From: an uncultured Eubacteriales bacterium
Lineage (GTDB): Bacteria; Bacillota; Clostridia; Oscillospirales; Acutalibacteraceae
DNA length: 64,000 bases
Reading direction: 5' to 3'
NCBI GenBank assembly: GCA_905198155.1
Contig: CAJKBQ010000010.1
Span: forward strand, 1 to 64,000
Shown: positions 1-8,244 of the stretch, piece by piece
How the letters are laid out: every line of letters starts with the position of its first letter
Numbering within the stretch: the stretch's first letter is position 1
Notes under the pieces: generated by a model
The model's database searches: none
Seen by the model: the letters and a program-made list of their open reading frames with translations, nothing else
Told to the model about the DNA's origin: nothing
Made by a program: the position numbers and the translations under genes

Positions 1-345
1 TTTTCAGTGATATTCGCCTGCGGCGAGTGTTATTGCTTCGCAGTGATATCCGGCTTCGCCGGGTGTTATGCGCTTCGCGCGTTTCGGGGCGAATATCATA
101 TCACTGCGGCGCAGCCGCAATATCACGCCGCGCACCGCGCGGCATATCACTTTCCGCGCAGCGGAAAATATCACAATTTCCCATTCCTTGCGATCGCAAG
201 TGCTTTTTTCAGCGATATTCGCCTCCGGTGAGTGCTATTGCTTCGCAGTGATATCCGGCTGCGCCGGGTGTTATGCGCTTCGCGCGTTTTCAGGCGAATA
301 TCATACCACTTTTGCACAGCAAGAATATCACTATCCCCGCCCGCT
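1..345. repeat. Mosaic of short hairpins separated by GTGATAT/ATATCAC
   Basis: No gene is supported in this stretch. It holds many 10-16 nt perfect palindromes, for example CCGGCTTCGCCGG, GCGCTTCGCGC and TGCTTCGCA, each with a TTCG loop. They are separated by the 7-mer GTGATAT. In the 3' part of each block the separator flips to ATATCAC, and the hairpins there (TGCGGC-GCA-style, GCCGCGC/GCGCGGC, TTCCGC/GCGGAA) have other loops. The block is partly repeated: 6-110 and 209-310 share most of their sequence. An RNA copy would be a string of very stable UUCG tetraloops. It ends just before the csoR promoter. Confidence 0.8.
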
Positions 346-349
346 GCTA

Positions 350-378
350 TTGACAATCCCCCGCAAATCCCGTATAAT
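350..378 (+). promoter_or_regulatory. Sigma-A promoter of csoR
   Basis: Consensus TTGACA at 350-355, a 17-nt spacer and TATAAT at 373-378, 38 nt upstream of the csoR start codon. Confidence 0.85.
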
Positions 379-416
379 AGAAAGCAGCAACCCTGTCTGG
401 TATGGAGGCGACGAAA

Positions 417-689
417 ATGAAACAATGTATGGACTCGGAAAATTTGCACCGGCGGCTGCGCAAAATCATCGGCCAGGTGCAGGCAATCGACCGGATGGTG
501 GACGAAGATATCCCGTGCGAAGACGTGTTGGCGCAGATCAACGCCGCCAAATCCGCGCTCCACGGGTGCGGCAAAGTCGTGCTGGAAGGCCACATCAAGC
601 ACTGCGTCCGGGATGGAATCGAACACGGGGACGCCGACAAAACCATCGAAAGCTTCACGAAAGCCGTCGAGCGGTTCGCCAATATGTAA
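417..689 (+). CDS. csoR: CsoR-family copper-sensing transcriptional repressor
   Basis: Small all-helical metal-responsive repressor (DUF156/CsoR-RcnR family) that leaves its operator when it binds Cu(I). The family's Cys-His-Cys ligand set is visible: counted from the upstream in-frame ATG at 402, the ligands are C39, H64 and C68, equal to C34, H59 and C63 from the chosen start. I chose ATG 417 because GGAGG lies at 404-408, 8 nt upstream; the ATG at 402 overlaps that ribosome binding site. The product is 90 aa, normal for the family. It is followed by a hairpin terminator and then by the metal ATPase gene, whose promoter carries a CsoR-like operator, so control of the pump is the likely job. 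Cu is inferred from the ligand set; other soft metals are possible. Confidence 0.9.
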   Translation: MKQCMDSENLHRRLRKIIGQVQAIDRMVDEDIPCEDVLAQINAAKSALHGCGKVVLEGHIKHCVRDGIEHGDADKTIESFTKAVERFANM

Positions 690-710
690 TGCGCGCCATG
701 CGTGCCGCAT

Positions 711-743
711 CAAAAAAAGTCTGCCGCCCGGCCGACTTTTTTC
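711..743 (+). terminator. Rho-independent terminator after csoR
   Basis: An A-rich run plus AGTC-GCC stem pairs with GGC-GACT and a run of T residues (about 713-742), between csoR and the ATPase promoter. Confidence 0.6.
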
Positions 744-752
744 TTTTTCCGC

Positions 753-781
753 TTGACAACCTATACCCCTATATGTATAAT
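753..781 (+). promoter_or_regulatory. Promoter of the metal ATPase with probable CsoR operator
   Basis: TTGACA at 753-758, 17-nt spacer, TATAAT at 776-781. The spacer contains TATACCCCTATATGTATA, a G/C-tract pseudo-palindrome like known CsoR operators (TACCC...GGGTA type). A repressor bound there would block RNA polymerase. An 11-codon ATG frame (788-820) whose stop overlaps the ATPase ATG lies in the leader, but it has no clear ribosome binding site. Confidence 0.75.
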
Positions 782-816
782 AGAGTCATGAAATCATTTC
801 AGAAAAGAGGATCCCT

Positions 817-2694
817 ATGAAAAAATGCATGAAAAAACTGGAACATCTGCTGGCGCTCGGCGGAATCCGGAAAGACATCGTGCTTTTGGTGCTGTCCGGC
901 ACCGCCGTCATCGGCAGCCTGCTCAAATTCCATCCGCTTCCGTTCGACCTCGCGTGGATTTCCATCGTCCTGTGCGGCGTCCCGATTATCCTGGAAGCCG
1001 TCATCGGCCTGGTCACTTCGTTCGACATCAAAGCGGACGTGCTGGTCTCCATCGCGCTGGTGGCGTCGATCTGCATCGGCGAGGAATTTGCGTCGGGCGA
1101 AGTCGCATTCATCATGCAGCTGGGCGCGCTGCTGGAAGAATTAACCGTTGCCAAAGCCCGCGCCGGAATCGAAAAACTGGTGCACCTGACCCCGCAAACG
1201 GCGCGTTTGCTGCGCGGCGGCGCGGAAACGATCATTCCGGCCGAGCAGGTGCAGGTCGGCGACGTGCTGTGGGTGCTGCCGGGCGAAACCATCCCGGTGG
1301 ACGGCGTCATCACCGCCGGCCAAACGTCGATCAATCAAGCTGTCATGACGGGCGAGTCGCTGCCGGTGGACAAAACCGTCGGCGACGCGGTGTCCAGCGG
1401 CACGGTCAATCAATTCGGCGCGTTCGAGATGAAAGCCACCAAAGTCGGCGCGGACAGCGCCATCCAGCGCATGATCCGCCTGGTGCAGTCGGCCGACGCC
1501 GGCAAGGCCAAAATCGTCGGCATCGCGGATCGTTGGGCCACATGGATCGTGGTCATCGCGCTGAGCGCCGCCGCGATCACATGGCTGCTCACCGGGCAAA
1601 TCATCCGTGCCGTGACCATTCTGGTCGTATTCTGTCCGTGTGCGCTGGTGCTGGCCACGCCGACCGCCATCATGGCCGCCATCGGAAACGCCACCAAGCA
1701 CGGCTTTTTGGTGCGCGAAGGCGACGCGTTGGAGCGGCTGGCGCAGGTTCAAATCATCGCGTTCGACAAAACCGGCACGCTGACGTACGGCACGCCGGAA
1801 GTCGTCCAAATTTCCAGTTTTTCCGACGCCGTTCCGCCCGCGGATCTGGCCCGGCTGGCTGCCGCTGCCGAACAATTCTCCGAGCATCCGCTGGGGAAAG
1901 CGATGGTGCGCGGATATAAAAAATCGTACGGCGACGCGCTGCCCCCGGCCGAAGATTTCCGGATGATTCCCGGCCGCGGCGTCACCGCGCGGGTGGACGG
2001 CCAAACGATCTATGCCGGGAACCCGGAGCTACTGCGCGCCCACGGCATATCCGTCCCGTCGTCGCCGGAAGCCGCGCAGCGCACAGCGCAGGGCTGCACC
2101 GTCACCTATCTGGCGACGGACCGCGAATGCATCGGATTCGTCGCCCTGTCGGACACGCTGCGCGCGGAAAGCACCCAAACCATCGCCGCACTGACGCGCC
2201 TCGGCGTGCAGCCGGTGCTGCTGACCGGCGACCACGAAGCCGCGGCGCAATCCATCGCAGCGCAGCTGCACATCCCGCAGGTGCGCGCCAATTGCCTGCC
2301 GGAGGATAAGCTGAGCGCCATCGGCGCGTACCAATCGGGCGGGCAGGCGGTCTGCATGATCGGCGACGGAATCAACGATGCGCCCGCGCTGAAAAAGGCA
2401 AATGTCGGGATTGCAATGGGCGGCGTTGGCAGCGACATCGCCGTGAACGCGGCCGACATTGCCCTGGTGGACGACGAGGTCAAGGAACTGCCGCACCTAA
2501 TCGCCCTGTCCAAGCGGATGATGACGACCATCCGGCTCAATCTGACGTTTTCGATGACGCTGAATTTTGCGGCCATCGTTTTGGCGATTATTGGAACGCT
2601 GAATCCCGTGGTCGGCGCGCTGGTACACAACGCCGGATCGGTTCTGGTCATTGCAAATTCCGCGTTTTTGCTGCGATATCGTGCAAAAACGTGA
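817..2694 (+). CDS. Heavy-metal-translocating P1B-type ATPase
   Basis: Membrane pump of 625 aa that couples ATP hydrolysis to metal-ion transport. Visible motifs are CPC in the transport helix (about residues 272-274), the phosphorylation loop DKTGTLT (about 315-321), SEHPLGK (about 355) and GDGINDAP (about 515). There is no N-terminal CxxC metal-binding domain. The last membrane helix carries HNAGS followed by ANS, not the D-x-G of Zn/Cd pumps or the MxxSS of classical CopA, so specificity is uncertain. The CsoR operator points to Cu or a related soft metal. Start ATG 817 has AGAGG 6 nt upstream. A strong terminator follows, and then decayed copies of this gene's own 3' end. Confidence 0.9.
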   Translation: MKKCMKKLEHLLALGGIRKDIVLLVLSGTAVIGSLLKFHPLPFDLAWISIVLCGVPIILEAVIGLVTSFDIKADVLVSIALVASICIGEEFASGEVAFIMQLGALLEELTVAKARAGIEKLVHLTPQTARLLRGGAETIIPAEQVQVGDVLWVLPGETIPVDGVITAGQTSINQAVMTGESLPVDKTVGDAVSSGTVNQFGAFEMKATKVGADSAIQRMIRLVQSADAGKAKIVGIADRWATWIVVIALSAAAITWLLTGQIIRAVTILVVFCPCALVLATPTAIMAAIGNATKHGFLVREGDALERLAQVQIIAFDKTGTLTYGTPEVVQISSFSDAVPPADLARLAAAAEQFSEHPLGKAMVRGYKKSYGDALPPAEDFRMIPGRGVTARVDGQTIYAGNPELLRAHGISVPSSPEAAQRTAQGCTVTYLATDRECIGFVALSDTLRAESTQTIAALTRLGVQPVLLTGDHEAAAQSIAAQLHIPQVRANCLPEDKLSAIGAYQSGGQAVCMIGDGINDAPALKKANVGIAMGGVGSDIAVNAADIALVDDEVKELPHLIALSKRMMTTIRLNLTFSMTLNFAAIVLAIIGTLNPVVGALVHNAGSVLVIANSAFLLRYRAKT

Positions 2695-2709
2695 CAAAAC
2701 CGTGCAAAA

Positions 2710-2749
2710 ACAATCGGCGCACAAAAATGCGCCGATTGTTCCTTTTTTT
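2710..2749 (+). terminator. Terminator of the metal ATPase
   Basis: Twelve-bp stem ACAATCGGCGCA / TGCGCCGATTGT with a CAAAAA loop, followed by CC and seven T residues. Confidence 0.9.
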
Positions 2750-2795
2750 ACGCAGTTTTGCGCGATTTTTCGCTTAAATTTTGCATTTAATGCGG

Positions 2796-2992
2796 AAGCG
2801 CGATGGGCGGTGTGGACGCGGACAGGATCGCGCAGATGAACGACAAGGTCAAAAACTGCTATATCTGGTTGTTCTGCCCAAACGGGTGATGGCGCTGAAT
2901 TTCGCGGCCATTATCTTGGAAATCGTTGGAACTCCGAGCTCAGTGGTCGGGGTACCGGTACACAATGCCGGATCGATTCTTCTGCGATTTTG
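2796..2992 (+). pseudogene. Decayed copy 1 of the metal ATPase 3' end
   Basis: Nucleotide resemblance to about 2411-2655 of the ATPase gene: the GATGGGCGG motif, then GACAAGGTCAA, then the last helix region including CACAATGCCGGATCG. There are internal deletions and no full reading frame. It is preceded by a copy of the sequence that also forms the 3' end of the convergent ABC ATPase gene (TTTTCGCTTAA...GCATTTAATGC). Confidence 0.8.
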
Positions 2993-3029
2993 CACGATTT
3001 ATCGCTTAATTTCCGCATTTGATGCGGAA

Positions 3030-3262
3030 TCGCGATGGGCAGTGTGGACGCGGCCGACATCGCGCCGATAAACGACAAGGTCAAAAACTTCTATATATGG
3101 TCGTTCTGCCCAAACTGATGATGGTGCTGAATTTTGCGGCCATCGTTTTGGCAATTATCGGAACGTTGAATCCAGTGGTCGTCGCGCCGGTGCACAACGC
3201 CGGGTCGGTTCTGGTTATCGCAAATTCTGCGATTTTGCTGCGATATCGCGCAAAAACGTGAC
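3030..3262 (+). pseudogene. Decayed copy 2 of the metal ATPase 3' end
   Basis: Second, better preserved copy. It runs from GATGGGCAGTGTGG to the terminal CGATATCGCGCAAAAACGTG, including the original stop codon and a version of the original terminator. The middle is deleted, so no transport domain remains. With copy 1 it forms a tandem array of the ATPase/ABC convergent gene junction. Confidence 0.85.
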
Positions 3263-3277
3263 AAAAGCACACAAAAA

Positions 3278-3316
3278 CAACCGACGCACCAAAATTGCGC
3301 CGGTTGCTCCTTTTTT
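3278..3316. terminator. Duplicated terminator hairpin
   Basis: Stem CAACCGACGCA / TGCGCCGGTTG (one mismatch) followed by a T run at 3309-3314. It is a diverged copy of the hairpin at 2710-2749 and lies 25 nt from the end of the convergent ABC ATPase gene. Confidence 0.75.
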
Positions 3317-3340
3317 ACACGGTTTTACGCGATTTCTCGC

Positions 3341-4114
3341 TTAATTTCCGCATTCGATGCTGATCTGATTGAACAGGTGCAAAATATCTTCGGTCCGGGT
3401 ATTCTTCTTTTCGTCCCCGGCACGATCCAGCACGATGTGGCCTTTGTCCATCATCAGCAGCCGCGTCCCATATTCGACGGCATATCGCAGGTTGTGCGTG
3501 ACCATGATCGCCGTCAGCTTCTTTTCGCGGACAATCCGGTCGGTCAGCTGCATGATGATCTCGGCGGTGCGCGGGTCGAGGGCGGCGGTGTGTTCGTCCA
3601 GAATCAGGAAATCGAGCGGCGTCAGCGTCGCCATCAGCAGCGCGACGGCCTGCCGCTGCCCGCCGGACAGCGACCCCACCTGCACGTTCATCTTGTCCTC
3701 CAGCCCCAGTTTCAGCGACGCGAGCATTTCGCGGTACGCCGCTTCGCGCTTGCGGTTGACCCCGGCCGTCAGGCCGAACCGGCCGCCTTTGTGGTCGGCG
3801 AGGGACATATTTTCCAATATTGTCATGTGTGGGCAGGTGCCCATCGACGGATCCTGGTACACGCGACCCATTTTGCGGTAGCGCTGGAAATCTTTCATCC
3901 CGCGGATGCTGGTGCCGTTGATGCGGATATCGCCGCCGTCCAGCGGGATGCTGCCGCAGATCAGGTTGAGCATCGAGGTTTTGCCGCTGCCGTTGCTGCC
4001 GACGACGGAAACGAATTCCCCGTCCGCCACGGTCAGGTTGAAATCGCGGAACAGGCACATTTCCGTCACTGTTCCGGGATTGTAAATTTTTGTGATATTT
4101 GACAGTTCAAGCAT
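3341..4114 (-). CDS. ABC importer ATP-binding protein, TrpZ-type
   Basis: Cytoplasmic ATPase of a three-component importer. The 257-aa product shows Walker A GSNGSGKT (39-46), signature LSGGQ (149-153), Walker B ending ILDE (171-174) and a switch His in VTHN. It belongs to the COG1101-type family found with COG4120 permeases and COG2984 binding proteins. I chose the ATG at 4114, giving the family-typical MLEL start and an 8-bp overlap with the permease gene; an upstream ATG at 4144 would add ten residues with no family match. It is the last gene of the T-box controlled operon. Tryptophan, or an aromatic precursor, is the inferred substrate. Confidence 0.85.
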   Translation of the reverse strand: MLELSNITKIYNPGTVTEMCLFRDFNLTVADGEFVSVVGSNGSGKTSMLNLICGSIPLDGGDIRINGTSIRGMKDFQRYRKMGRVYQDPSMGTCPHMTILENMSLADHKGGRFGLTAGVNRKREAAYREMLASLKLGLEDKMNVQVGSLSGGQRQAVALLMATLTPLDFLILDEHTAALDPRTAEIIMQLTDRIVREKKLTAIMVTHNLRYAVEYGTRLLMMDKGHIVLDRAGDEKKNTRTEDILHLFNQISIECGN

Positions 4115-4982
4115 GTTTCCGCACCGTGCCTTTCTTCTGCGCATTGCCCAGCACCAAAATCACCAGGAACAGCACCGCCGTCATGGCTTTCAGCAGGTTG
4201 GCCGGCAGCCCCAGGCTGATCGCGATCTGGATGCAGCATTTGTACAGGATGCTCCCCACCGCCACCGCGGTGGTGCCTTTGACAAACGACGCCCGGCGGA
4301 AAATAGTGGTACCGATGATGACCGCCGCCAGGCCGAACACCATCTGGCCGGTGCCCATCGTACTGGAAAACGCGCGCTGCTCCTGGCAGACCAGGCAGCC
4401 CGCCAGCGCCACCAGCGCATTGGCAATCATCAGGCCCAAAATCTTCACGCGGCCTTTGTCTTTGGCCAGCGACGTTACCAGCACCGGATTGTCGCCCGCC
4501 GCGCGCAGCAGCAGGCCGCTTTTGGTGCGGAAATACAAGTCCAAAATCAGCTTGCACACCAGCGCCACCACCAGCGACACAATCAGCTTGCGGTACAGCA
4601 GCGGTGCATTGATCGGCGCGGCGGAATAGATGGTGTCAATTTCGCGGCCGATCGCCAGGTTGGAGCCGGCGATTTGCAGGTTGATCGACAGCAGCGCCGT
4701 CATGGTGATGATACCGGCAAGCAGGTCGCGCACGTGCAGCCGCACATGAATCATGCCGGTGATCCATCCGGCCAGCGCGCCGACGGCCAGCGCCGCCAGC
4801 ATCGTCAGGTACGCGTTGACGCCGTGTACCAGCAGCACGGCCGTGACGGCAGCCCCCAAGGGGAAGCTGCCGTCCACCGTCAGATCCGGAAAGTCCAAAA
4901 TCCGGTAGGTAATATATATCCCATATGTCAGCAAGGCATAAATCATTCCCTGCGTCAATGTTCCAATCAAAAGTTCCAGCAT
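4107..4982 (-). CDS. ABC importer permease, TrpY-type
   Basis: Membrane component, 291 aa with about eight hydrophobic segments and the conserved early YRILDFPDLTVDGSF region typical of COG4120 permeases (related in fold to branched-chain amino acid permeases). It lies between the binding-protein gene (30-nt gap) and the ATPase gene (8-bp overlap) and is co-transcribed with both. Substrate is inferred from the T-box specifier upstream, not from the permease itself. Confidence 0.85.
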   Translation of the reverse strand: MLELLIGTLTQGMIYALLTYGIYITYRILDFPDLTVDGSFPLGAAVTAVLLVHGVNAYLTMLAALAVGALAGWITGMIHVRLHVRDLLAGIITMTALLSINLQIAGSNLAIGREIDTIYSAAPINAPLLYRKLIVSLVVALVCKLILDLYFRTKSGLLLRAAGDNPVLVTSLAKDKGRVKILGLMIANALVALAGCLVCQEQRAFSSTMGTGQMVFGLAAVIIGTTIFRRASFVKGTTAVAVGSILYKCCIQIAISLGLPANLLKAMTAVLFLVILVLGNAQKKGTVRKHA

Positions 4983-5012
4983 GGATCTTACCGCTCCTAT
5001 CCGATCAATTGG

Positions 5013-5978
5013 TTACTGTGCGCAATCCTCTGCGCGATCCGCGACGTCCTGCGGGATGGTGACATTCATCGCGGCTGCGGCTTTGGTGTTGATGTAGGTG
5101 CTGTACTGGGAGATGGTTTCGTACGGCATATCGGTCGCTTTGGCTTCGCCTTTCAGGATTTTGGCGGCCATTTCGCCGGTCTGGATCCCCAGTTTCACAT
5201 AGTCGATGCCTTCGGCGGCGACGCAGCCTTTTTTGACCTGCTCAATTTCGCTGCCGTACACCGGGATGCCCGCTTCGTTCGTTTTTTCGAGGATGGACGG
5301 GAGCACGCCGACGACCGTGTTATCGGTGAGGTTGGAGAAGCAGTCCACTTTCTTCTGAATCAGCGTATCCACGGCCTGCGTCACTTCCGACTGCGCGGTA
5401 ACGCCGACGGTTTCGATGGTGAAGCCATATTTGGACGCGCTTTCCTGGTAACGGGCGATGGACGAAACGGAGTTCGGCTCGGACACGGTGTAGATGATCC
5501 CGACGGTTTTCGCGTCCGGCTGCATGGCGCGGATCAGTTCCAGCTGCTCGTCAACCGCCAGCTGATCGGACGTGCCGGTGACGTTGCCGGTGTCCAGCTT
5601 GGCCTGTTTGGGGTCGGTGATGGCGGTGAACACGACCGGGATGTTTTTGTCCTCGGCGGCGGCGTAGCAGGCGGTCGCGGACGAGGTTGCGATGCCGACC
5701 ATCAGCTTCACGTTTTTGGAAGCGAAGTTCTGGCCGATCTGGATCGCGGTGTTGCCGTCAAACCCGGCGTTCTGATAATCGACGGTGTAGTCTTTGCCTT
5801 CGACCAGTCCGGCTTTTTCCAGCCCCTGGAGGAACCCGGTGCGGCAGTTGTCCAGCGAAGGATGCTCGCCGTATTGACTGATGCCGATCACCGGCACTTT
5901 GTTCGACTGGCACGACGCCAGCATGCAGACCGCCAAAACCAGGACCAAAACCATTGCAATCAATTTATTTGTTTTCAT
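5013..5978 (-). CDS. ABC importer substrate-binding lipoprotein, TrpX-type
   Basis: Surface-anchored binding protein of 321 aa in the COG2984 family. A lipoprotein signal peptide ends in the lipobox LASC (mature Cys followed by QSNK). The body has the two-lobed features VIGISQYGEHPSLD and GTSDQLAVDEQLEL. Start ATG 5978 is preceded by AAAGGAAG; the upstream ATG at 6002 lies before that ribosome binding site. It is the first gene after the T-box leader. Relatives in streptococci and other Firmicutes are called TrpX/TrpXYZ and are predicted tryptophan or tyrosine transporters. Confidence 0.85.
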   Translation of the reverse strand: MKTNKLIAMVLVLVLAVCMLASCQSNKVPVIGISQYGEHPSLDNCRTGFLQGLEKAGLVEGKDYTVDYQNAGFDGNTAIQIGQNFASKNVKLMVGIATSSATACYAAAEDKNIPVVFTAITDPKQAKLDTGNVTGTSDQLAVDEQLELIRAMQPDAKTVGIIYTVSEPNSVSSIARYQESASKYGFTIETVGVTAQSEVTQAVDTLIQKKVDCFSNLTDNTVVGVLPSILEKTNEAGIPVYGSEIEQVKKGCVAAEGIDYVKLGIQTGEMAAKILKGEAKATDMPYETISQYSTYINTKAAAAMNVTIPQDVADRAEDCAQ

Positions 5979-6115
5979 TTGAAATACTTCCTTTCGTTCC
6001 ATTCAATATAATGATATTTATGTTTCTTGTGTGCGGACGATTCGACTGTGCGCTGCACCATCGCTTGCCCGGTGCTGCGTGATTCATGCCGTCCATCTCC
6101 TTTCGGATAAAATAA

Positions 6116-6396
6116 AAACTGTCCCATATCGAAAACGATATGGGACAGATCAATATCTGCGGTACCACCCAAATTGACAGCTGCGCTGTCCACTCAATCC
6201 CGTACGAACATACGAGCCGTTCTGGATAACGGGAAACGGAACCCCGTCGATTACTACTCACGCTGCGCGCTTTCGGTCGCCCTCATAAGTCCATTCGCTT
6301 CATTGTCCGTGACTGCGATCGCACCGCCCGCAGCTCTCTTGGCACGTCCCCGTGAAGTTACTCTTCTTACTCATCGGTTTCTGTGATGTTGGGTAT
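6116..6396 (-). promoter_or_regulatory. T-box riboswitch, Trp (UGG) specifier
   Basis: Read on the minus strand, the leader has the hallmark T-box TGGGTGGTACCGC (6159-6171) followed by an intrinsic terminator whose stem is CTGTCCCATATCG / CGATATGGGACAG with a T tail (about 6110-6147). In stem I the sequence GCGAA-TGG-ACTTAT places TGG (6291-6293) as the specifier, opposite an AGTAA loop-E-like strand. Uncharged tRNA-Trp would stabilise the antiterminator and turn on the importer operon. The T-box identity is certain; the Trp assignment rests on manual alignment. Confidence 0.9.
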
Positions 6397-6425
6397 ACTA
6401 TACCACACTTTTTTCGGTTTGTCAA
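6397..6425 (-). promoter_or_regulatory. Promoter of the T-box/trpXYZ operon
   Basis: Minus strand TTGACA (6420-6425), 17-nt spacer, TATAGT (6397-6402), directly upstream of the T-box leader. Confidence 0.85.
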
Positions 6426-6451
6426 CCCCTGAGCGCAAAAATTTTTGAATT

Positions 6452-8227
6452 TTATTCATTGATTTCGCAGCTGCCGGTTCGGCGGCCGGTCCAGTCGGCG
6501 TACAGTCCCCCGGCGCGCATCAGTTCGTCGTGGCTGCCCTGCTCGGCGATGCGGCCGTCGCGAATGACATAAATGCGGTCGCAGCTGCGGATGGTGGACA
6601 GGCGGTGCGCGATGAATACCGTTGTCCGGCCGCGCGACAGCGCCGCAATCGACTGCTGGATCAGCTGCTCGGTGTTGGAGTCGATGTTGGCGGTCGCTTC
6701 GTCCAGCACCAGAATCGCGGGGTCGTGTGCGATGGCGCGCGCGAACGACAGCAGCTGCCGCTCCCCGGCGGAAAACGTCGCGCCGCGCTCCGCCGTCTGG
6801 GTCGCCAGCCCGTCCGGCTGGCGGGCGATGAACGACCCCGCCGCCGCATAATCCACGGCCTGCATAATCTCCGCTTCGCTCAGTCCCGACGCCAGATCAA
6901 TGTTTTCCGCGATGGTGCCCGAAAACAGGAACACCTCCTGGAGCACCACGCAGATCCGCTCCCGCAGCTCGCCCAGGTTCCACTGCGAAATCGGCACGCC
7001 GTCGATGCGGATTTCGCCGTGCTGCGGCGTGTAGAACCCGGAGATCAGGTGAATTAGCGTCGATTTGCCCGCGCCGGTCGGCCCGATGAAGGCGATTTTC
7101 TCCCCCGGCTCGATCGTCAGGCTCACATCGTGCAGCACGTCGTGCACGCCGTCGTACGAAAACGTGACGTGATCCAGCTCGATCCGGCCGCGCATGACGC
7201 CGCGGCGCGCGTGGTCGTCGATCGGTTCCAGCGCGTCGGTGTCGTCCAGAATTTCAAAGATTCGCTCCGCCGACACGGCCGCCGACTGCACGGTGTTGTA
7301 TTTGTCCGCCAGGTCGTTGATCGGTTCGAAAAACTTTTTGATGTAGGTCGTGAACGCATACACCACGCCGACTTCCAGCCAATGATCCGTCACGCCGCCG
7401 CAGCCGACCACCAGCAGCAGCGCGATGGCGAAGCTGTTGACCACTTCCATCAGTGGCCGGAGCAGGCTGTGCATTCGGATTTGGAGGATCGCCGTTTTGA
7501 AGTAGCTTTGGTTCAGGTCGTCGAATTCGCGGAATTTTTCTTCTTCGCGGTTAAATGCCTGCACGGTGTGCATTCCGTCAATGTTTTCGGCGAAAAAAGC
7601 GTTGATCCGGCCGATCATCTGCTTCATCCGTTTGAAATTGGCTTTGAGGATCCGTTTCATCGAAAACGACAGCGCGGCAATCACCGGCACTGCGGCGAAT
7701 CCGACCAGCGCCAGCTTCCAGTTCATCGCCAGCATCATCCCGGCGATGCCGATCAGCAGCGCGACGTCTTTGAACAGGTTGACCAGCACGTCGGCGTAGA
7801 ATTCGTTGATCGCATCGGTGTCGTTCGTCGCGCGGGTCAGCAGGCGACCGCTGGAATAGCGGTCGAACGCGGTCAGCGACATCCGGCTGATGTGGTCGAA
7901 CACGCGGCAGCGCAGCTCGTGCAGGATGTGCTGGCTGATGCGGCTGATGAGCCGGGTGTGACCCATTGCGGCCAGCGCGCCCGCCGCGATGAACAGGAAG
8001 TACAGCACGCCCATCCCGGTCGTGGAGTACAGGCCGTGCTGCGGTTTACCGGCGCGCAGGAAGTCGTCGATGATTACTTTCAGTACATACGGCTTGAAAA
8101 TTTCTGCTGCGTTGACGACCACCGTCAGCAGCAGGCACGCGCAGAACGGCGCGCGGTACGGGAGCATCAGGGTCAGCAGCTTCATCAGGCTGCCGCGGTT
8201 GAGTTTTTTCGGTTGCGTGGATTTCAT
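6452..8227 (-). CDS. Heterodimeric ABC exporter subunit with canonical catalytic Glu
   Basis: Six-helix membrane domain fused to an ATPase domain, 591 aa. Walker A is GPTGAGKS, Walker B is ILVLDE and the switch is IAHR. The signature is FSAGE rather than LSGGQ, as expected for the partner that contributes the weak signature to the degenerate site of a heterodimeric exporter (LmrCD, BmrCD, TM287/288 type). Start ATG 8227 has AAAGGAGG upstream; the open frame upstream of it has no family match. It begins 17 nt after the stop of the partner gene. Likely drug, lipid or peptide export; the substrate is unknown. Confidence 0.88.
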   Translation of the reverse strand: MKSTQPKKLNRGSLMKLLTLMLPYRAPFCACLLLTVVVNAAEIFKPYVLKVIIDDFLRAGKPQHGLYSTTGMGVLYFLFIAAGALAAMGHTRLISRISQHILHELRCRVFDHISRMSLTAFDRYSSGRLLTRATNDTDAINEFYADVLVNLFKDVALLIGIAGMMLAMNWKLALVGFAAVPVIAALSFSMKRILKANFKRMKQMIGRINAFFAENIDGMHTVQAFNREEEKFREFDDLNQSYFKTAILQIRMHSLLRPLMEVVNSFAIALLLVVGCGGVTDHWLEVGVVYAFTTYIKKFFEPINDLADKYNTVQSAAVSAERIFEILDDTDALEPIDDHARRGVMRGRIELDHVTFSYDGVHDVLHDVSLTIEPGEKIAFIGPTGAGKSTLIHLISGFYTPQHGEIRIDGVPISQWNLGELRERICVVLQEVFLFSGTIAENIDLASGLSEAEIMQAVDYAAAGSFIARQPDGLATQTAERGATFSAGERQLLSFARAIAHDPAILVLDEATANIDSNTEQLIQQSIAALSRGRTTVFIAHRLSTIRSCDRIYVIRDGRIAEQGSHDELMRAGGLYADWTGRRTGSCEINE

Positions 8228-8244
8228 CTTGCGGCTGCCTCCTT

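Noticed and set aside
68..820. Long open frame of 250 codons through the repeat block and csoR
   Set aside because: It runs in a different frame from csoR through the hairpin repeats and promoters, and shows no protein-like composition or ribosome binding site.
788..820. Leader peptide upstream of the metal ATPase
   Set aside because: The 10-codon frame ends in ATGA overlap with the ATPase start, but no ribosome binding site precedes it.
4092..6011. 639-codon frame on the plus strand
   Set aside because: It is the antisense shadow of the TrpX/TrpY-type genes in G+C-rich DNA; composition (His, Arg, Gln, Gly) is typical of antisense frames.
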